64,000 nucleotides of DNA from Muricauda sp. SCSIO 64092 (GTDB taxonomy: Bacteria; Bacteroidota; Bacteroidia; Flavobacteriales; Flavobacteriaceae): positions 2,108,001 through 2,172,000 of the forward strand of contig NZ_CP095413.1 in NCBI RefSeq assembly GCF_023016285.1, given 5' to 3'. Below are positions 51,914 to 63,300 of the stretch, one piece after another. How positions within the stretch are numbered: position 1 is the stretch's first letter; every line of letters starts with the position of its first letter. The notes beneath the pieces were generated by a model. That model did not search any database. It was not told the origin of the DNA and saw only the letters and a list, made by a program, of their open reading frames with translations. Position numbers and translations under genes: made by a program.

Positions 51914-52696
51914 CTAGTTGCCGGGGAAATCTGCTTTGCGCTTTTCCAAAAAGGCCGTGGTACCTTCCTTGAAATCCCCAGTACCAAAACAATGGCCAAA
52001 CGCATTGATTTCAACAGCGTAGCCGTCCTCTTTAGGTTTATAACCCGCATTGACCGCTTTTATTGCCTGTGCAATGGCCACAGCGGAGTTGTTTGTGATT
52101 TTTTGGGCCAATTTTCGACAAAGTGCCAACAATTCTTCCTGCGGCACCACATAATTCACCAATCCATAGTGTAGGGCCCGTGGGGCATCCATCATTCCTG
52201 CCGTCATTATCATTTCCATGGCAATCCCTTTTCCCACCAATTGGGGAAGTCGTTGTGTTCCCCCATAGCCGGGGATAACTCCAAGGGAAACTTCGGGCAG
52301 TCCCATTTTGGCATTAGCACTGGCCACCCTAAAATGACAGGCCATGGCCAGCTCCAGTCCACCTCCCAAAGCAAAACCATTGACGGCGGCAATTACCGGG
52401 GTAGCGAGGTCCTGGACAAAATCGAACAACAATTCCTGCCCTTTTGCGGCCAAATGGCCCCCTTGCGCTACATTAAAATGTGCAAACTCGGAAATATCGG
52501 CCCCCGCAACAAAAGCCTTTTCCCCACTTCCGGTAATGATAATGACCTTGATTTCCCCATCCTCATCCAACTCCTTAAAAGCCTGATGGAGTTCTTCTAT
52601 GGTGGCCTTGTTCAGCGCATTGAGTTTTTTTGGTCTATCGATGGTAATGGTAGCAATATTTCCTTCCTCTTCGATGTAGATGTTGTCGTAGTCCAT
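51914..52696 (-). CDS. Enoyl-CoA hydratase/isomerase (crotonase) family protein
   Basis: This 260-residue enzyme hydrates trans-2-enoyl-CoA, or a related step of fatty-acid or butyrate metabolism. It has the oxyanion-hole segments AFVAGADISEF and GFALGGGLELAMACHFR and both catalytic glutamates in GGGLELA and LPEVSLGVIPGYGGTQRL. The end (FLEKRKADFPGN) is canonical. The ATG at 52696 is preceded on the mRNA by CAAC and then nine tandem CTAACAC units with no room for a Shine-Dalgarno sequence, so repeat number could tune expression. Confidence 0.92.
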   Translation of the reverse strand: MDYDNIYIEEEGNIATITIDRPKKLNALNKATIEELHQAFKELDEDGEIKVIIITGSGEKAFVAGADISEFAHFNVAQGGHLAAKGQELLFDFVQDLATPVIAAVNGFALGGGLELAMACHFRVASANAKMGLPEVSLGVIPGYGGTQRLPQLVGKGIAMEMIMTAGMMDAPRALHYGLVNYVVPQEELLALCRKLAQKITNNSAVAIAQAIKAVNAGYKPKEDGYAVEINAFGHCFGTGDFKEGTTAFLEKRKADFPGN

Positions 52697-52700
52697 GTTG

Positions 52701-52763
52701 GTGTTAGGTGTTAGGTGTTAGGTGTTAGGTGTTAGGTGTTAGGTGTTAGGTGTTAGGTGTTAG
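52701..52763 (-). repeat. Nine perfect 7-bp tandem repeats before the crotonase start
   Basis: GTGTTAG repeated nine times on the plus strand (CTAACAC on the coding strand), without a single variant base. It ends 4 bp from the ATG and occupies leader positions -5 to -67. Confidence 0.97.
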
Positions 52764-52805
52764 TAAAAATACTTAAACCATCAACCAACCTCAAATAACC
52801 TTAGC

Positions 52806-54254
52806 CTATTCTTTGGGAAACTTGACCGTAAAGACGGTACCCTTGCCGAGTTGGGAAGTAAAGCTAATGGTGCCCCCATAATTTTCAACAATATTGCGCA
52901 CCATACCCAAGCCCAGGCCCATACCGCTTGTTTTGGTGGTAAACTTGGGTTCAAAGATTTTATCCTTGAAATCATCCCGGATGCCCACTCCATTGTCCGC
53001 GACCTGTATTTTCACCTTATCCGCATCGGAAACAACGGTCACCAAAATTCTTGGGGAGTCCACATTAATCATCGCCTGAATGGCGTTTTTTACCAAATTG
53101 GTTACAATACGAATGAGTTGGGTACGATCTACTTTTGCAATGATTTCTTCCTCATCACAGATAAAATGGATATACGGTTCATGAAAAATATCGAGGGCCA
53201 ATTTGGTGACACTCACAATGTTCAAGGTCTCCTTCTGCTGGGCCGGCATATTGGCAAAGTTTGAAAAAGCAGAAGCAATATTGCCCATGGTGTCTATTTG
53301 TTGTACCAGGGTTTTGGAAAACTCCTTGACCTTTTTCCCTATTTTGGGATCTTCGGGATCAAACTTGCGCTCAAAACTTTGTACGCTCAGGCGCATGGGT
53401 GTCAATGGATTTTTAATCTCATGGGCGACTTGTTTGGCCATTTCCCGCCACGCCTGTTCGCGTTCACTACGGGCCAATTTTGCGGCACTGGCCTCCAATT
53501 CGTCAATCATATTGTTATAGGAATCCACCAGCTTTCCTATTTCCTCGGTCGGATTTTTAAGGAGGATTTTCTCGTTCCGTTTCGTCAGTCCCGTAATATA
53601 GAGCTTATCGGAAACCGTCTGCAAAGATCGCGTGATATACTTGGAGATGAAATAGGCAAAAACAATGGCCGCCATAAGCATCAACAGGTACACCCCTCCC
53701 AGTCGGATCAAAAACTCCCGAAGCTCCATATTGTTAAAAGAATTATCCTCAAAATAAGGTAGGTTCATTATCCCTATCGGCTTGAATTTTGGGTCGTTGA
53801 TATAGGTATAGGAAGCTTGATAATTGTCCCCGGCAGTGCGTTTTTCCTCCACATACCTTCGTGCTGAGCTCATCGCCAAGCTATTTAATACCTCAGCATC
53901 CAGGCAATTGGACAAGGAATCGGCTTCAAATGCCGGTTTGGAGCTTTTAATAAGTTCCCCCTCCAAATCATAAATATTGAAGTTTACGTTTTGGACATCA
54001 GCGATCTTATAGATCTCATCCTTAAAAATATGGCCCAGGTTCTTGGTGGAAGGTTCATAGGTGGTCTCATTGAGCACATAATTAATACTTTGGAGAATCT
54101 GATCTTCCTTGCGTTCCAAACGGTTCTGGTGGTAATCGTTGGACTGCTCGCGATATTGGTAAATGGTCACCCCGGCAATTAAAACCGAAGCAATGACCAC
54201 CAATAGGATCATGGTGATAAAAATTCGGGAACGAAGGGACAGTTTTTTGAACAA
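52806..54254 (-). CDS. NtrY-like sensor histidine kinase
   Basis: A 482-residue membrane kinase. Two spans (about residues 11-30 and 183-203) enclose an extracytoplasmic sensor of about 150 residues; a HAMP linker (210-262), a HisKA domain with AHEIKNPLTPMRLS (His278) and an ATPase domain with LVKNAIQAM (Asn390), VADNGVGI and GMGLGLGMV follow. The phosphobox KNPLTPM is the NtrY/NtrB type. No response regulator is adjacent. The start is TTG at 54254; an in-frame stop lies just upstream, next to a MITE inserted 22 bp before the gene. Confidence 0.88.
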   Translation of the reverse strand: MFKKLSLRSRIFITMILLVVIASVLIAGVTIYQYREQSNDYHQNRLERKEDQILQSINYVLNETTYEPSTKNLGHIFKDEIYKIADVQNVNFNIYDLEGELIKSSKPAFEADSLSNCLDAEVLNSLAMSSARRYVEEKRTAGDNYQASYTYINDPKFKPIGIMNLPYFEDNSFNNMELREFLIRLGGVYLLMLMAAIVFAYFISKYITRSLQTVSDKLYITGLTKRNEKILLKNPTEEIGKLVDSYNNMIDELEASAAKLARSEREQAWREMAKQVAHEIKNPLTPMRLSVQSFERKFDPEDPKIGKKVKEFSKTLVQQIDTMGNIASAFSNFANMPAQQKETLNIVSVTKLALDIFHEPYIHFICDEEEIIAKVDRTQLIRIVTNLVKNAIQAMINVDSPRILVTVVSDADKVKIQVADNGVGIRDDFKDKIFEPKFTTKTSGMGLGLGMVRNIVENYGGTISFTSQLGKGTVFTVKFPKE

Positions 54255-54276
54255 GCTTTGGCAGATTTTGAATTAA

Positions 54277-54467
54277 GAGCCTGTTTGGGAATTTGTGATT
54301 GGAATTGTTATAGGCCATTTTTGTGCGGAACGAGGCACGACATAGCGAAAGCTATGGGCGAGCCGGAGCGATGGAAAAGCATAGCCATAGTTATGGACTA
54401 AAATTTTAACAATGTGCCGTGCAAAAAGGGACATAAGAAAACAATTGACAAATTCCCAAACAGACTC
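54277..54467. mobile_element. 191-bp MITE-like element with 20-bp terminal inverted repeats
   Basis: The ends are GAGCCTGTTTGGGAATTTGT (54277-54296) and the reverse complement GAGTCTGTTTGGGAATTTGT (54467-54448), differing at one base. TAA flanks both sides (54274-54276, 54468-54470) as a 3-bp target duplication, as for IS5-group elements with TNA targets. No transposase is encoded; an internal CATAGC-GAAA-GCTATG hairpin is present. It sits 22 bp upstream of the histidine kinase gene. Confidence 0.85.
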
Positions 54468-54516
54468 TAAAGTTAACAAGAATCGAACCAAATTAAGTAC
54501 AATCCCAAATTTCAAG

Positions 54517-54550
54517 ATCAAGTTCAACTTCGTTTAGAATTGAACTTGAT
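54517..54550. terminator. 11-bp perfect inverted repeat downstream of the HemJ gene
   Basis: ATCAAGTTCAA (54517-54527) and TTGAACTTGAT (54540-54550) with a 12-nt loop. It starts 22 bp past the HemJ-gene stop on the minus strand. There is no T-run, so termination is possible but not certain. Confidence 0.4.
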
Positions 54551-54571
54551 GCTTGAACATAAACTTTTTAA

Positions 54572-55117
54572 TCAAGCATCCGGATTTTTCTCCCGAATCC
54601 TTTTGTACAGCCGAATCCCCAACATGAGCAAAACGCCCAGGACCAAAATCCCCACCACCCCATAAATCCAGTTGAAGGCATTCTTTAAAATCACCAAAAA
54701 GGTGACCGCAAAAAGCACCAGGGTGGCCACTTCATTCCAAATTCGCATAAAGTGCGAGGTATATTTTACCTCGTCCCGCTGCAACTGTTTGAACATTTGG
54801 TGGCATCGCAAATGATACACAATGAGCAAAACCACGAAGGCCAGTTTTACATGCATCCATGGTTGTTCCAACCAGTCGGGCATCAAAATCAACAACCAAA
54901 TGGCAAAAAGCGTACATAAAATGGCCGAGGGCCATGTGATGATATACCACAGCCGTTTGGTCATCAGTTTTAGCTGCCGGGTCAGGATTTCCCTTTCTGG
55001 AGAAGGTTTTGCATCCGCTTCAATATGGTAAATGAACAAACGGGGAATATAGAAAAGCCCTGCGAACCAGGTCACCACAAAAATCAGATGCAATGCTTTT
55101 ATATAATTGTAAATCAA
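54572..55117 (-). CDS. hemJ: HemJ-type protoporphyrinogen IX oxidase
   Basis: A 181-residue polytopic membrane protein (four to five spans) that oxidises protoporphyrinogen IX to protoporphyrin IX in heme synthesis. The HemJ/UPF0093 signature is at the start: YIKALHLIFVVTWFAGLFYI with the heme-ligand His10, followed by PRLFIYH, and later KRLWYIITWPS and WMHVKLAFVVLLIVYHLRCH. The rest of the heme pathway is not in the window. It lies between the BNR-repeat exoprotein and an unrelated intergenic hairpin. Confidence 0.88.
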   Translation of the reverse strand: MIYNYIKALHLIFVVTWFAGLFYIPRLFIYHIEADAKPSPEREILTRQLKLMTKRLWYIITWPSAILCTLFAIWLLILMPDWLEQPWMHVKLAFVVLLIVYHLRCHQMFKQLQRDEVKYTSHFMRIWNEVATLVLFAVTFLVILKNAFNWIYGVVGILVLGVLLMLGIRLYKRIREKNPDA

Positions 55118-55169
55118 TTTTTCACCTTAGTTGTTAACCCTACTGAACCAAAGGCCAGTACTTACAAAT

Positions 55170-58100
55170 TTATAATTGAACCGCCCCAATACCGGCCTCC
55201 CACAGTTTTTTGTTGTACGCGGGGATTTTAGCATTGATAAAGGCTTCTCCCCTTTGCTTCAATGCTGACCATTGTCCATCCAGTTCCGCTTTTCTATCCA
55301 CGGAAGATTGATTCACCCTTGGAATGGAACTGTTTGTGGCATTGATCAAAAAAAGATACTCCGCCGTAAATTTATTGGGAAAGTTCTCCACATCGTCATA
55401 GGCTTTGGATTTTCGCTGTACCATCTCCATATCCCATGCCTCCAATTCTTCCATTAGGGCTTTTCCTTCTTTTTTGAGGTCCTGGCCCTGCATTTTTTCC
55501 AGAACCGTTTTTAACTGCTGCTTTGCTTTAAAGAGTGTATTCACCATATGATGCATTTCGGTAAGTGCACTTTCGGCCTTGTCCATAAAGGCATCATAGG
55601 CTTTGTACTGATCTGGGTTGGTTTCGTAGGATGGCACTTCCTTAATGATCCCTTTGGTTTCCAATACCTTTCCATCCACTTTTAAGCGGACGGTATACTC
55701 CCCAGGGATGGCTCGGTGACCTCGATAACTCGCTTCAATATAGGTGTCCATTATACCGGGCATCAGTGCATGGCCCATATCCCATACAAACCGATTCAGT
55801 CCTTCTTTTTTGTCCAAAATCGGGGCAGGTGGTGGCCCACCGTCATAGCGTTTGTACTTCGTATCCTTTTTTGAGGAAAACCGGTTCACCAGTTTTCCCG
55901 TAGCATCCAGAATCTCCATCTCAATTTCGGTGGAATCCGATAGCTTGGGCAACTCATAATACAGCACCATTCCATTGGCCGGATTTACGCCAGTAAAGGC
56001 CTGACTTCCTGTAAAACCGTCGGAATTCCGATTCAAGGCGCTTCCCCATGCCCCATTGTAAGCGGGTTCGGGTTGATACAAAAACGCCTGCTTTTTTGGC
56101 TTTTCGTATTGCGCCAAGGTACCGAGGTCATCCAAAATCCAAAAGGATCTTCCCGAAGTGGCCACAACCAAATCCCCTTGATGGACCTTAAGATCCAGAA
56201 TCGGGGTCCTGGGCAGGTTCAATTGCAGGGGTTCCCACTCCTGTCCATTGTTCCAGGATACATATATCCCTTTTTCGGTTCCTACATACAACTGTCCCTT
56301 TCGATCTTGATCCTCACGGATCGCACGGGTAAAGGACCCATAGGGAATCCCCGAACTGATATTGGTCCAGGTCTGTCCATAATTGGTGGACCTGTACACG
56401 GCAGGGGCATAATCATTGAACTTGTAGCGTGTTGTCGCAATATAAACGGTTGCGGGGTCGTGGGGAGATACTTCCACGGCATTGACCAGGCACTCTGCCA
56501 AACCTTTTGGGGTAACATTGTCCCAGCTTTGCCCACCATTTTTTGTGATATGCACCAAGCCATCGTCACTTCCTGTATAAAAAACACCTTTTTCATGGGG
56601 TGATTCCACCATATAGGCTATGGTACCATAATTTTCGGCCCCTACGGCCTCGTTGGTATAAGGTCCCCCTCCATTTCCCTGTTTGTCATCCTGATCCCTA
56701 GTAAGGTCCGGGGAGATTTCCTCCCAGGTCACCCCATTGTCCCGGGTGCGAAGCACCAATTGTGCACAGTGATAAAAAGTACCCGGTTCATGTTTTGACC
56801 ATAAGATCGGTGCATTCCAATTGTAAAGGTATTTCATATCCCTGGCCGCCCGTCCCAAATATTGAATCGGCGCTGCCATGACTTTAGTAGAAGCTTTGGA
56901 ATGGGTGTCCAATAGGTTAATGGTCCCCAAATAACTGCCCCCCATAACGTATCTTGGATCATCCGGATCGAAAGCCAAAAAGGCGCTCTCCCCACCGGCG
57001 GAATACGTCCAGTCTTCGCGACCAATACTTGATCTGCCCAGGGAAAGGCTGGCTATTTTGACCGAAGTATTGTCCTGCTGCCCCCCATAAATATGGTAGG
57101 GGAACTGGTTATCGACATTAATACGATAAAACTGTGCCGTGGGCATGATGTTCTGTGTAGACCAACGCTTACCATAATTGAAGCTAATGGCAGCACCCCC
57201 ATCATTGGCGATCACCATATTGTTGGAGTTGTTTGGATTGATCCACAGGTCATGGTAATCCCCATGCGTTCCGGAAAGCCGCTCCCAGGTTTTGCCGCCA
57301 TCAATGGAGCGCAGGGCCGGAGCGCTCAACACATAGACCACGTTTTCATTGTTAGGGTCCGTAAAAACTTCAATGTAGTACCATGTCCTTTGCGTTAAAC
57401 GGTTATCCCCACTTACCATTTGCCAACTTTCCCCTGCGTTGTTGGAAACGAACAAGCCTCCTTTATCCTTATCGGAATCGCTCTCTACCAAGGCATACAC
57501 CTTATTGGGATTGGCCGGGCTGACGGCTATGGCCATTTTCCCCTTTTCTTTGGGAAGTCCCTTTTCTATCTTTTTCCACGTCTCTCCCCCATCAACGGAT
57601 TTGTAGACCCCACTTCCTTCCCCACCACTAATGACCATATTCGGTTTGCGCTGATGGTGCCAAAGGGTGGCATACAATACTTCCGGCACATGGGCGTCCA
57701 TGGAAAGTTCCGAACAACCGGTCAATTCATTGACAAAAAGTACGTTTCTCCAGGTCTTGCCCCCATCTGTCGATTTGTAAATGCCCCGTTCCTTGTTGGG
57801 TCCAAAAAGTGCCCCTTGGGCCGCTACGTAGACCACATCGGGATTTGTGGGATGGATAACGATCCGTGCAATATGTTGGGTGGCTTCCAGACCCATTTTT
57901 TTCCAGGTTTTCCCCGCATCTATGGATTTGTATACCCCATCACCATAGGAAGTCATAACGCCCCTGGGCGCATGTTCCCCCATGCCCACATAGACGATAT
58001 TGGGGTTTGAGGCCGAAACGGCGACCGCCCCAACGGAACCCATTTCAAAAAAGCCATCCGATATGTTGTCCCAATGCTGCCCGGCATCGGTGGTCTTCCA

Positions 58101-58289
58101 AAGTCCACCCCCCGTAGTTCCCATATAGTAGGTCATGGGGTCTCCCACCACACCTGTGGCGCAAACGGAACGCCCTCCCCTAAAAGGACCAATATTTCGA
58201 TATTTTACCGGTTTAAAATACTCTTCCGCCGTTTGGGCAAAAATGCCTAGGGTCATTACGAAAAGGCAAAGGGTAACTACTTTTTTCAT
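55170..58289 (-). CDS. Exported VPS10/BNR-repeat (sortilin-like) protein A
   Basis: A 1039-residue secreted protein. A signal peptide ([18 protein letters not shown]) leads into a beta-propeller of BNR/Asp-box repeats ([47 protein letters not shown]) and then a C-terminal fibronectin-like and helical region. The start [20 protein letters not shown] is typical of the WD40/YVTN/BNR family in Bacteroidota, often called glycosyl hydrolases without proof. It follows the MutS-like gene by 21 bp and is a paralogue of the 60309 gene (about the same length and layout). Confidence 0.82.
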   Translation of the reverse strand: MKKVVTLCLFVMTLGIFAQTAEEYFKPVKYRNIGPFRGGRSVCATGVVGDPMTYYMGTTGGGLWKTTDAGQHWDNISDGFFEMGSVGAVAVSASNPNIVYVGMGEHAPRGVMTSYGDGVYKSIDAGKTWKKMGLEATQHIARIVIHPTNPDVVYVAAQGALFGPNKERGIYKSTDGGKTWRNVLFVNELTGCSELSMDAHVPEVLYATLWHHQRKPNMVISGGEGSGVYKSVDGGETWKKIEKGLPKEKGKMAIAVSPANPNKVYALVESDSDKDKGGLFVSNNAGESWQMVSGDNRLTQRTWYYIEVFTDPNNENVVYVLSAPALRSIDGGKTWERLSGTHGDYHDLWINPNNSNNMVIANDGGAAISFNYGKRWSTQNIMPTAQFYRINVDNQFPYHIYGGQQDNTSVKIASLSLGRSSIGREDWTYSAGGESAFLAFDPDDPRYVMGGSYLGTINLLDTHSKASTKVMAAPIQYLGRAARDMKYLYNWNAPILWSKHEPGTFYHCAQLVLRTRDNGVTWEEISPDLTRDQDDKQGNGGGPYTNEAVGAENYGTIAYMVESPHEKGVFYTGSDDGLVHITKNGGQSWDNVTPKGLAECLVNAVEVSPHDPATVYIATTRYKFNDYAPAVYRSTNYGQTWTNISSGIPYGSFTRAIREDQDRKGQLYVGTEKGIYVSWNNGQEWEPLQLNLPRTPILDLKVHQGDLVVATSGRSFWILDDLGTLAQYEKPKKQAFLYQPEPAYNGAWGSALNRNSDGFTGSQAFTGVNPANGMVLYYELPKLSDSTEIEMEILDATGKLVNRFSSKKDTKYKRYDGGPPPAPILDKKEGLNRFVWDMGHALMPGIMDTYIEASYRGHRAIPGEYTVRLKVDGKVLETKGIIKEVPSYETNPDQYKAYDAFMDKAESALTEMHHMVNTLFKAKQQLKTVLEKMQGQDLKKEGKALMEELEAWDMEMVQRKSKAYDDVENFPNKFTAEYLFLINATNSSIPRVNQSSVDRKAELDGQWSALKQRGEAFINAKIPAYNKKLWEAGIGAVQL

Positions 58290-58310
58290 CTGGTTGGTTT
58301 TAAGAAAAAA

Positions 58311-60083
58311 TCAATCTACAATCCCCATCTTATGGAGTAAAAAACTGGCGTTCATATTTTCGCAGACGCCTTCTTTAAAGGTATAATCAAAAAAGAGTTC
58401 GTCATTAACTATTTGAGCATCAAAATAATAATTCTTTACCGTTTTTAAACTGTCGGCGACCTCACAAAGGCTCAAATCATGTGTGGCAATGAGTCCCGTA
58501 GTCCGCAAACCCACCAATCGTTCAATAAATTTTTTAGATCCCGCGGCCTTATCCGTACTATTGGTTCCCTTTAAAATTTCATCCAGGATAATAAAATAGG
58601 GTTCCTCGGCAATAGTATCGATAATGTATTTCAATCGTTTCAATTCACTAAAGAAATAGCTTTCATCATTGGTCAGGCTATCGGTTGTCCGCATACTGGT
58701 AATCAGTTTTATGGGGCTATAGCTTGCCTGCTCCGCACAAACGGGCAGTCCCATATTGGCCATGACCAATTGCAGCCCCACGGTACGCAAAAAAGTGCTC
58801 TTCCCCGCCATATTGGCCCCTGTAATAATAAAGAATTCCTCTTTGGCAATGGAAATGGGGTTTGCCACGGCAACATCCACTTTTAACAAGGGATGGGCGG
58901 CGGCCTTACTTCGTAACACATAGTTCGATTCCTCGATTTTGGGAAAGCTATGGTTGGGATGGTTAAAGGCATAATTGCCCAGGCTATTGTAGGCATCAAA
59001 AAATGCAATGGTCGCAAACCATTTTGGAATTTGTTCCTTGTAGGACGAAATCCAATCCTCAATGGATTTTGAAACAAACAGGTCCCGAAGTAGAAAACCA
59101 TTCCCCAAAATACCGATGATCAGATTGTTCCGTTGGTCGAGGGCATCCAAAACCCTGGAGAACTTTTTTAGAATGGAGGAACTGGAATTTCCTTCAGTGG
59201 CCACGGCATTTCTTCTGCTTTTCAAAACTTCCGATGCAAATTTGTGCTGCTCCAACAGCTGCAACAGCTTGGCATATTGCCTTAAGGTACTCTGGGCTTT
59301 TGTAGTTTGGGCGGACAGTTGGTTGATTTTGGGCAAAAAGGCCCCCGTAATGGCCAAGCCCAACAAGAAAACCCCAAATACCGCATAGCCGGAAACGTAC
59401 CCCAAAAAGTAGGAAGCCCAAACTAAGAGGGAAAGCAGGGAAAATCCAATACTCATCCCGTGCATGGCTGAGGGGACAAAGGGTCGGTACCCGCCCAACC
59501 ACCGCACCACGGTGTCCGAGTCCACTTCCGTCCTTACCAAAGAGCCAACCGCCGTAAAATGTTGCCGCCATTCCGGTATTTTGGATAGCTCCTGAATGGC
59601 TTCCTGCTTTTGTACAATGTTGTTGATATCATTGGAGAGCATTGTAGCGGCCAACAGATCGGACCCACTTTTTAAGGCAGTACGATTGCAATATTGAAAG
59701 AAGGATCCCCTACCAAATAAATCGATATCCTGACTGAATGCATGTGTGGCATCCTGATAACCCTTGCCATCCGGTAGTCCGTAATACTCATGGTTCAGGA
59801 CATTGAGCTCCCTTTTGTTTTGAAGCTGCAGATTTTGAATTACATCCCGTTGGTATTTCAATTTTTGATGACGAACCACCAAAAGCACAAACAGGGGAAT
59901 GGCAAAAACCAATATGCCCAAAAGCACATTCGTTTGGGACCAACTCAAATATATCGCGCTGATAATCCCTAAAAACAACACTAGGCGCAGCACACTGGAA
60001 GCATTCAATTTGGTTTTCAAAGCCGTTAGGCTTTTCCCGTGTTCCACCAACTGTTTTTTATAAAAGGCCTGGGGGTCGTTCAT
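58311..60083 (-). CDS. Membrane-anchored MutS-family ATPase
   Basis: The 590-residue protein has two hydrophobic hairpins (about residues 32-67 and 210-255), an unusual feature for MutS relatives, then a MutS-type core and ATPase with TGANMAGKST (Walker A, Lys428), the Walker B region YFIILDEILKGTNSTDKA and the THDL switch. It lacks the mismatch-reading N-terminal domain. Such 'DNA mismatch repair protein MutS' annotations in Bacteroidota are MutS2/MutS-C-like proteins of unknown role. It sits between two BNR-repeat exoprotein genes on the same strand. Confidence 0.85.
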   Translation of the reverse strand: MNDPQAFYKKQLVEHGKSLTALKTKLNASSVLRLVLFLGIISAIYLSWSQTNVLLGILVFAIPLFVLLVVRHQKLKYQRDVIQNLQLQNKRELNVLNHEYYGLPDGKGYQDATHAFSQDIDLFGRGSFFQYCNRTALKSGSDLLAATMLSNDINNIVQKQEAIQELSKIPEWRQHFTAVGSLVRTEVDSDTVVRWLGGYRPFVPSAMHGMSIGFSLLSLLVWASYFLGYVSGYAVFGVFLLGLAITGAFLPKINQLSAQTTKAQSTLRQYAKLLQLLEQHKFASEVLKSRRNAVATEGNSSSSILKKFSRVLDALDQRNNLIIGILGNGFLLRDLFVSKSIEDWISSYKEQIPKWFATIAFFDAYNSLGNYAFNHPNHSFPKIEESNYVLRSKAAAHPLLKVDVAVANPISIAKEEFFIITGANMAGKSTFLRTVGLQLVMANMGLPVCAEQASYSPIKLITSMRTTDSLTNDESYFFSELKRLKYIIDTIAEEPYFIILDEILKGTNSTDKAAGSKKFIERLVGLRTTGLIATHDLSLCEVADSLKTVKNYYFDAQIVNDELFFDYTFKEGVCENMNASFLLHKMGIVD

Positions 60084-60308
60084 AGGTGATAAGCAATCCG
60101 TCTAAGTGCTGCAATAACGGGAATCCTTTTCACATGGCAACATGGTACAAAACAATTTTACCGATGGTTCTGCATGGGCAACAGCCATGAACTTTGAATT
60201 CCAATCCTAAATTCAAAGCACCGATTTGAGGGGCAAAGTCGGGATAATCCCTTTTGGACCAACCCAAAATGAGCATCCCCCAACACTACCCGGTCAACGC
60301 ATTTGCGT

Positions 60309-63300
60309 TTACTCCTCCGTTATGCTTAAATATTCCAACCCAAGCCTGTTGAATTCGGAATTGAAAGCCTTCATTTCTTCATCGACCAAGGCATCAAAGT
60401 TCTTTAGTTGTGCATTGATCTTTGTGGTCATTTCATTCTTTACGGCAATATCCTGCTCCGTTGGCGGAAAATCATCCAAACTTACCAAGCTGTTTAAATG
60501 CGCCAATTTATTGGTCAGTCGGATCGGAAAGTTCAGTGGGTCCTGGTTACTCCTATTTTTGGTTTGGTAGAGTGCTTTTTCAATATCCCCAAAGCCTTCC
60601 TTCATTTTTTTGGCCTTTTCCACCAAGGATTTGGTCGCCTCATCATCCGCATATTGTTTGGTAAAAGCATCCAGTTTTTCATTGATCTTTCGAATCTTCT
60701 TAATGGATTGGTGGGCTTTGTCCACCGTCTCGTTGATACTGGTAATGAAATCGTATTGCTTTTGCATATCGGTTACGGAAACTTCGGCCCTTGGATCGGG
60801 AAGTATGATAAAGTTTTCGGTCTGCACCGCACCATTGACATTTAGGCTCACCTGATAATCTCCCGGAACTGCTTTTGCCCCATTAAGATTGGCCCACCAT
60901 AAAATCATTCCCTTTAGGCGTTCCGCCCCTTTGCCACGGGTATCCCAATTGTGGGTATTACCGCCTTTTTCCAGGGTCAATTGTTTTTTCTTGTCCTTGG
61001 CCTTGGTACTGAAATTGGCCAGGGTATCCCCAGACCTACTTAAATAGGTCAATTGTACCGTATCCTTTTCCTTATCAAAATCCTTAAGGTAAAAATGGGT
61101 GATCACTCCCGCGGGATGGTTTTGGCCTTCGGTCAAACTGGGTTTGTCCTTTGGTCTTGCCGTTCCTTTGGTTCGATAGGAATCCTTGGGGGCAAATAGT
61201 TTCATTTTTGCTCCCGAATCATTGGAATTCAACTGGTGCAATACCGTTAAATCGTCAATGATCCAAACGCTACGCCCCTGTGTGGCCACCACCAAATTAT
61301 TGTCCTTTAGGACCAAATCCGTAATGGGTACAATGGGCAGGTTCAATTGGAATTTCTCCCATTTGGCCCCATCGTTAAAGGAAATGTACATCCCTGTTTC
61401 CGTGCCGGCGTACAACAATCCTTTGCGCTTGGGATCTTCGCGGACAACACGGGTAAAATGTTCATTTTCGATTCCGTTGGTGATTTTCGTCCAGGTTTTT
61501 CCGTAATCCGTGGTTTTGTAGAGATAGGGTGTAAAATCCCCCAATTTGTAACGGGTGCCGGCCACATAGCAGGTGCCCTCGTCAAAAGCGGAAGGTTCCA
61601 CGCTGTTGATCATCATCCATTCCGGCATTCCCGACGGGGTTACATTCTCCCAATTTTGCCCTCCGTCCTGGGTGATATGGATAAGTCCATCGTCACTACC
61701 AACCCATAGCAACCCTTCTTTTAATGGGCTTTCCTGGGCCGCAAAAATGGTACAGTAGTATTCCACTCCCGTATTGTCCTGGGTAATTGGCCCACCACTG
61801 CTGACCAATTTGGTGGGATCGTTTCGGGTGAGGTCATCACTCAATCGCGTCCAGCTCTGTCCTTCATTTGTACTTAAATGTACATGGTTACTGAAGGTAT
61901 ATAGTTTTTTGGGGTCATGCTTACTGAAAATAATGGGGAAGTTCCACTGAAAACGATATTTCATGCCTTCGGCGCCATAGCCCATGGGGTTATCGGGCCA
62001 TACGTTGATACCGCGAACGGTTCCCACATCATGGTTTACCCGGGTCAGAAACCCGCCATAACTGCCTCCATAGACAATATCGTTATTGGCGGGGTCTACG
62101 GCAATATGGGCGCTCTCCCCGCCAGCGGTACGCTCCCAATCCTCCTCACCGATACCTCCGCCATCGGAACGATGGTTGATCCGTACGGTGCTGTTATCCT
62201 GTTGGGCCACATAAATACGATAGGGAAATGCATTGTCCGTGGTCACCCGGTAAAACTGTGCCGTGGGTTGGTTGTAATAAGTACTCCAGGTTTCCCCACC
62301 ATCATAGCTCACCTGTGCGCCACCATCATCACCAATGATCATCCGTTGGCTGTTTTCCGGGGCAATCCACAGATCGTGATGATCCCCGTGCGGGGCATTA
62401 AAGGTATTGAAGGTTTTTCCGCCATCGGTGGATTTGTGGTAACGTACGTTCAACACATAAACCACATCCTTATCTTCGGTATCGGCATATACACGGGTGT
62501 AATACCATGCCCGTTGACGCAATTTTCGTTCGCTGTTGACCTGCGTCCATTTTTTTCCACCATCATCCGAGCGATACAAGCCTCCCTTTTCCTTGTGCTC
62601 CACAATGGCAAATACGCGTTCTGAATTCACTGGGGAAACGGAAACCCCTATGATTCCCAGGGTATCTTTGGGAAAGCCTTCATTCTTTGAAATCTCGGTC
62701 CAGGTATCGCCGCTATCCGTACTCTTCCAAAGGGCGGAACCCTCACCCCCACTACTCAGTGAGTACGGGGTGCGCTGGGCACGCCAGGTGGAAGCATATA
62801 AAATCCTTGGATTATTGGGGTCAAAGGTCAGATCCACCGCTCCAGATTGGTCGTTGACAAAAAGGATCTGCTTCCAGCTCTTGCCCCCATCCGTACTTTT
62901 ATACACCCCCCGTTCTTTGGTCGGTTTGTAAATATTTCCCAAAACTGCGGCATATACCGTATTGTAATCCGTGGGATGCACCCGAATTCGAGGGACATGC
63001 CTACTTTTTTCCAATCCGGCTTTTTCCCAGGTTTTTCCCGCGTCCACGGTTTTCCAAATACCATAACCACTGGATACATTGCCGCGCAATGTTTTTTCAC
63101 CTCCCCCAACATAAATGACGTTGGCATCGCTTTTGGCAACTTCCACCGCTCCGATACTTCCGCCGAAATATCCATCCGAAATGTTTTCCCAGGATCGGCC
63201 GCCATTTAAGGTCTTCCAGACCCCTCCCCCGGTTGCGCCAAAATAGAAGAGATTGGGATTTCCAGGAACCCCGGTTACCGCCGCGGACCGACCCCCACGA

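Noticed and set aside
52701..52763. CRISPR-like array
   Set aside because: The units are 7 bp and contiguous with no spacers; it is a simple tandem repeat.
57420..58010. Long plus-strand open frames opposite the BNR genes
   Set aside because: Asp-box repeats give long antisense frames by codon bias; no family resemblance.
60192..60218. Terminator for the BNR protein B gene
   Set aside because: The 9-bp inverted repeat lacks a T-run and lies 90 bp beyond the stop on the minus strand.
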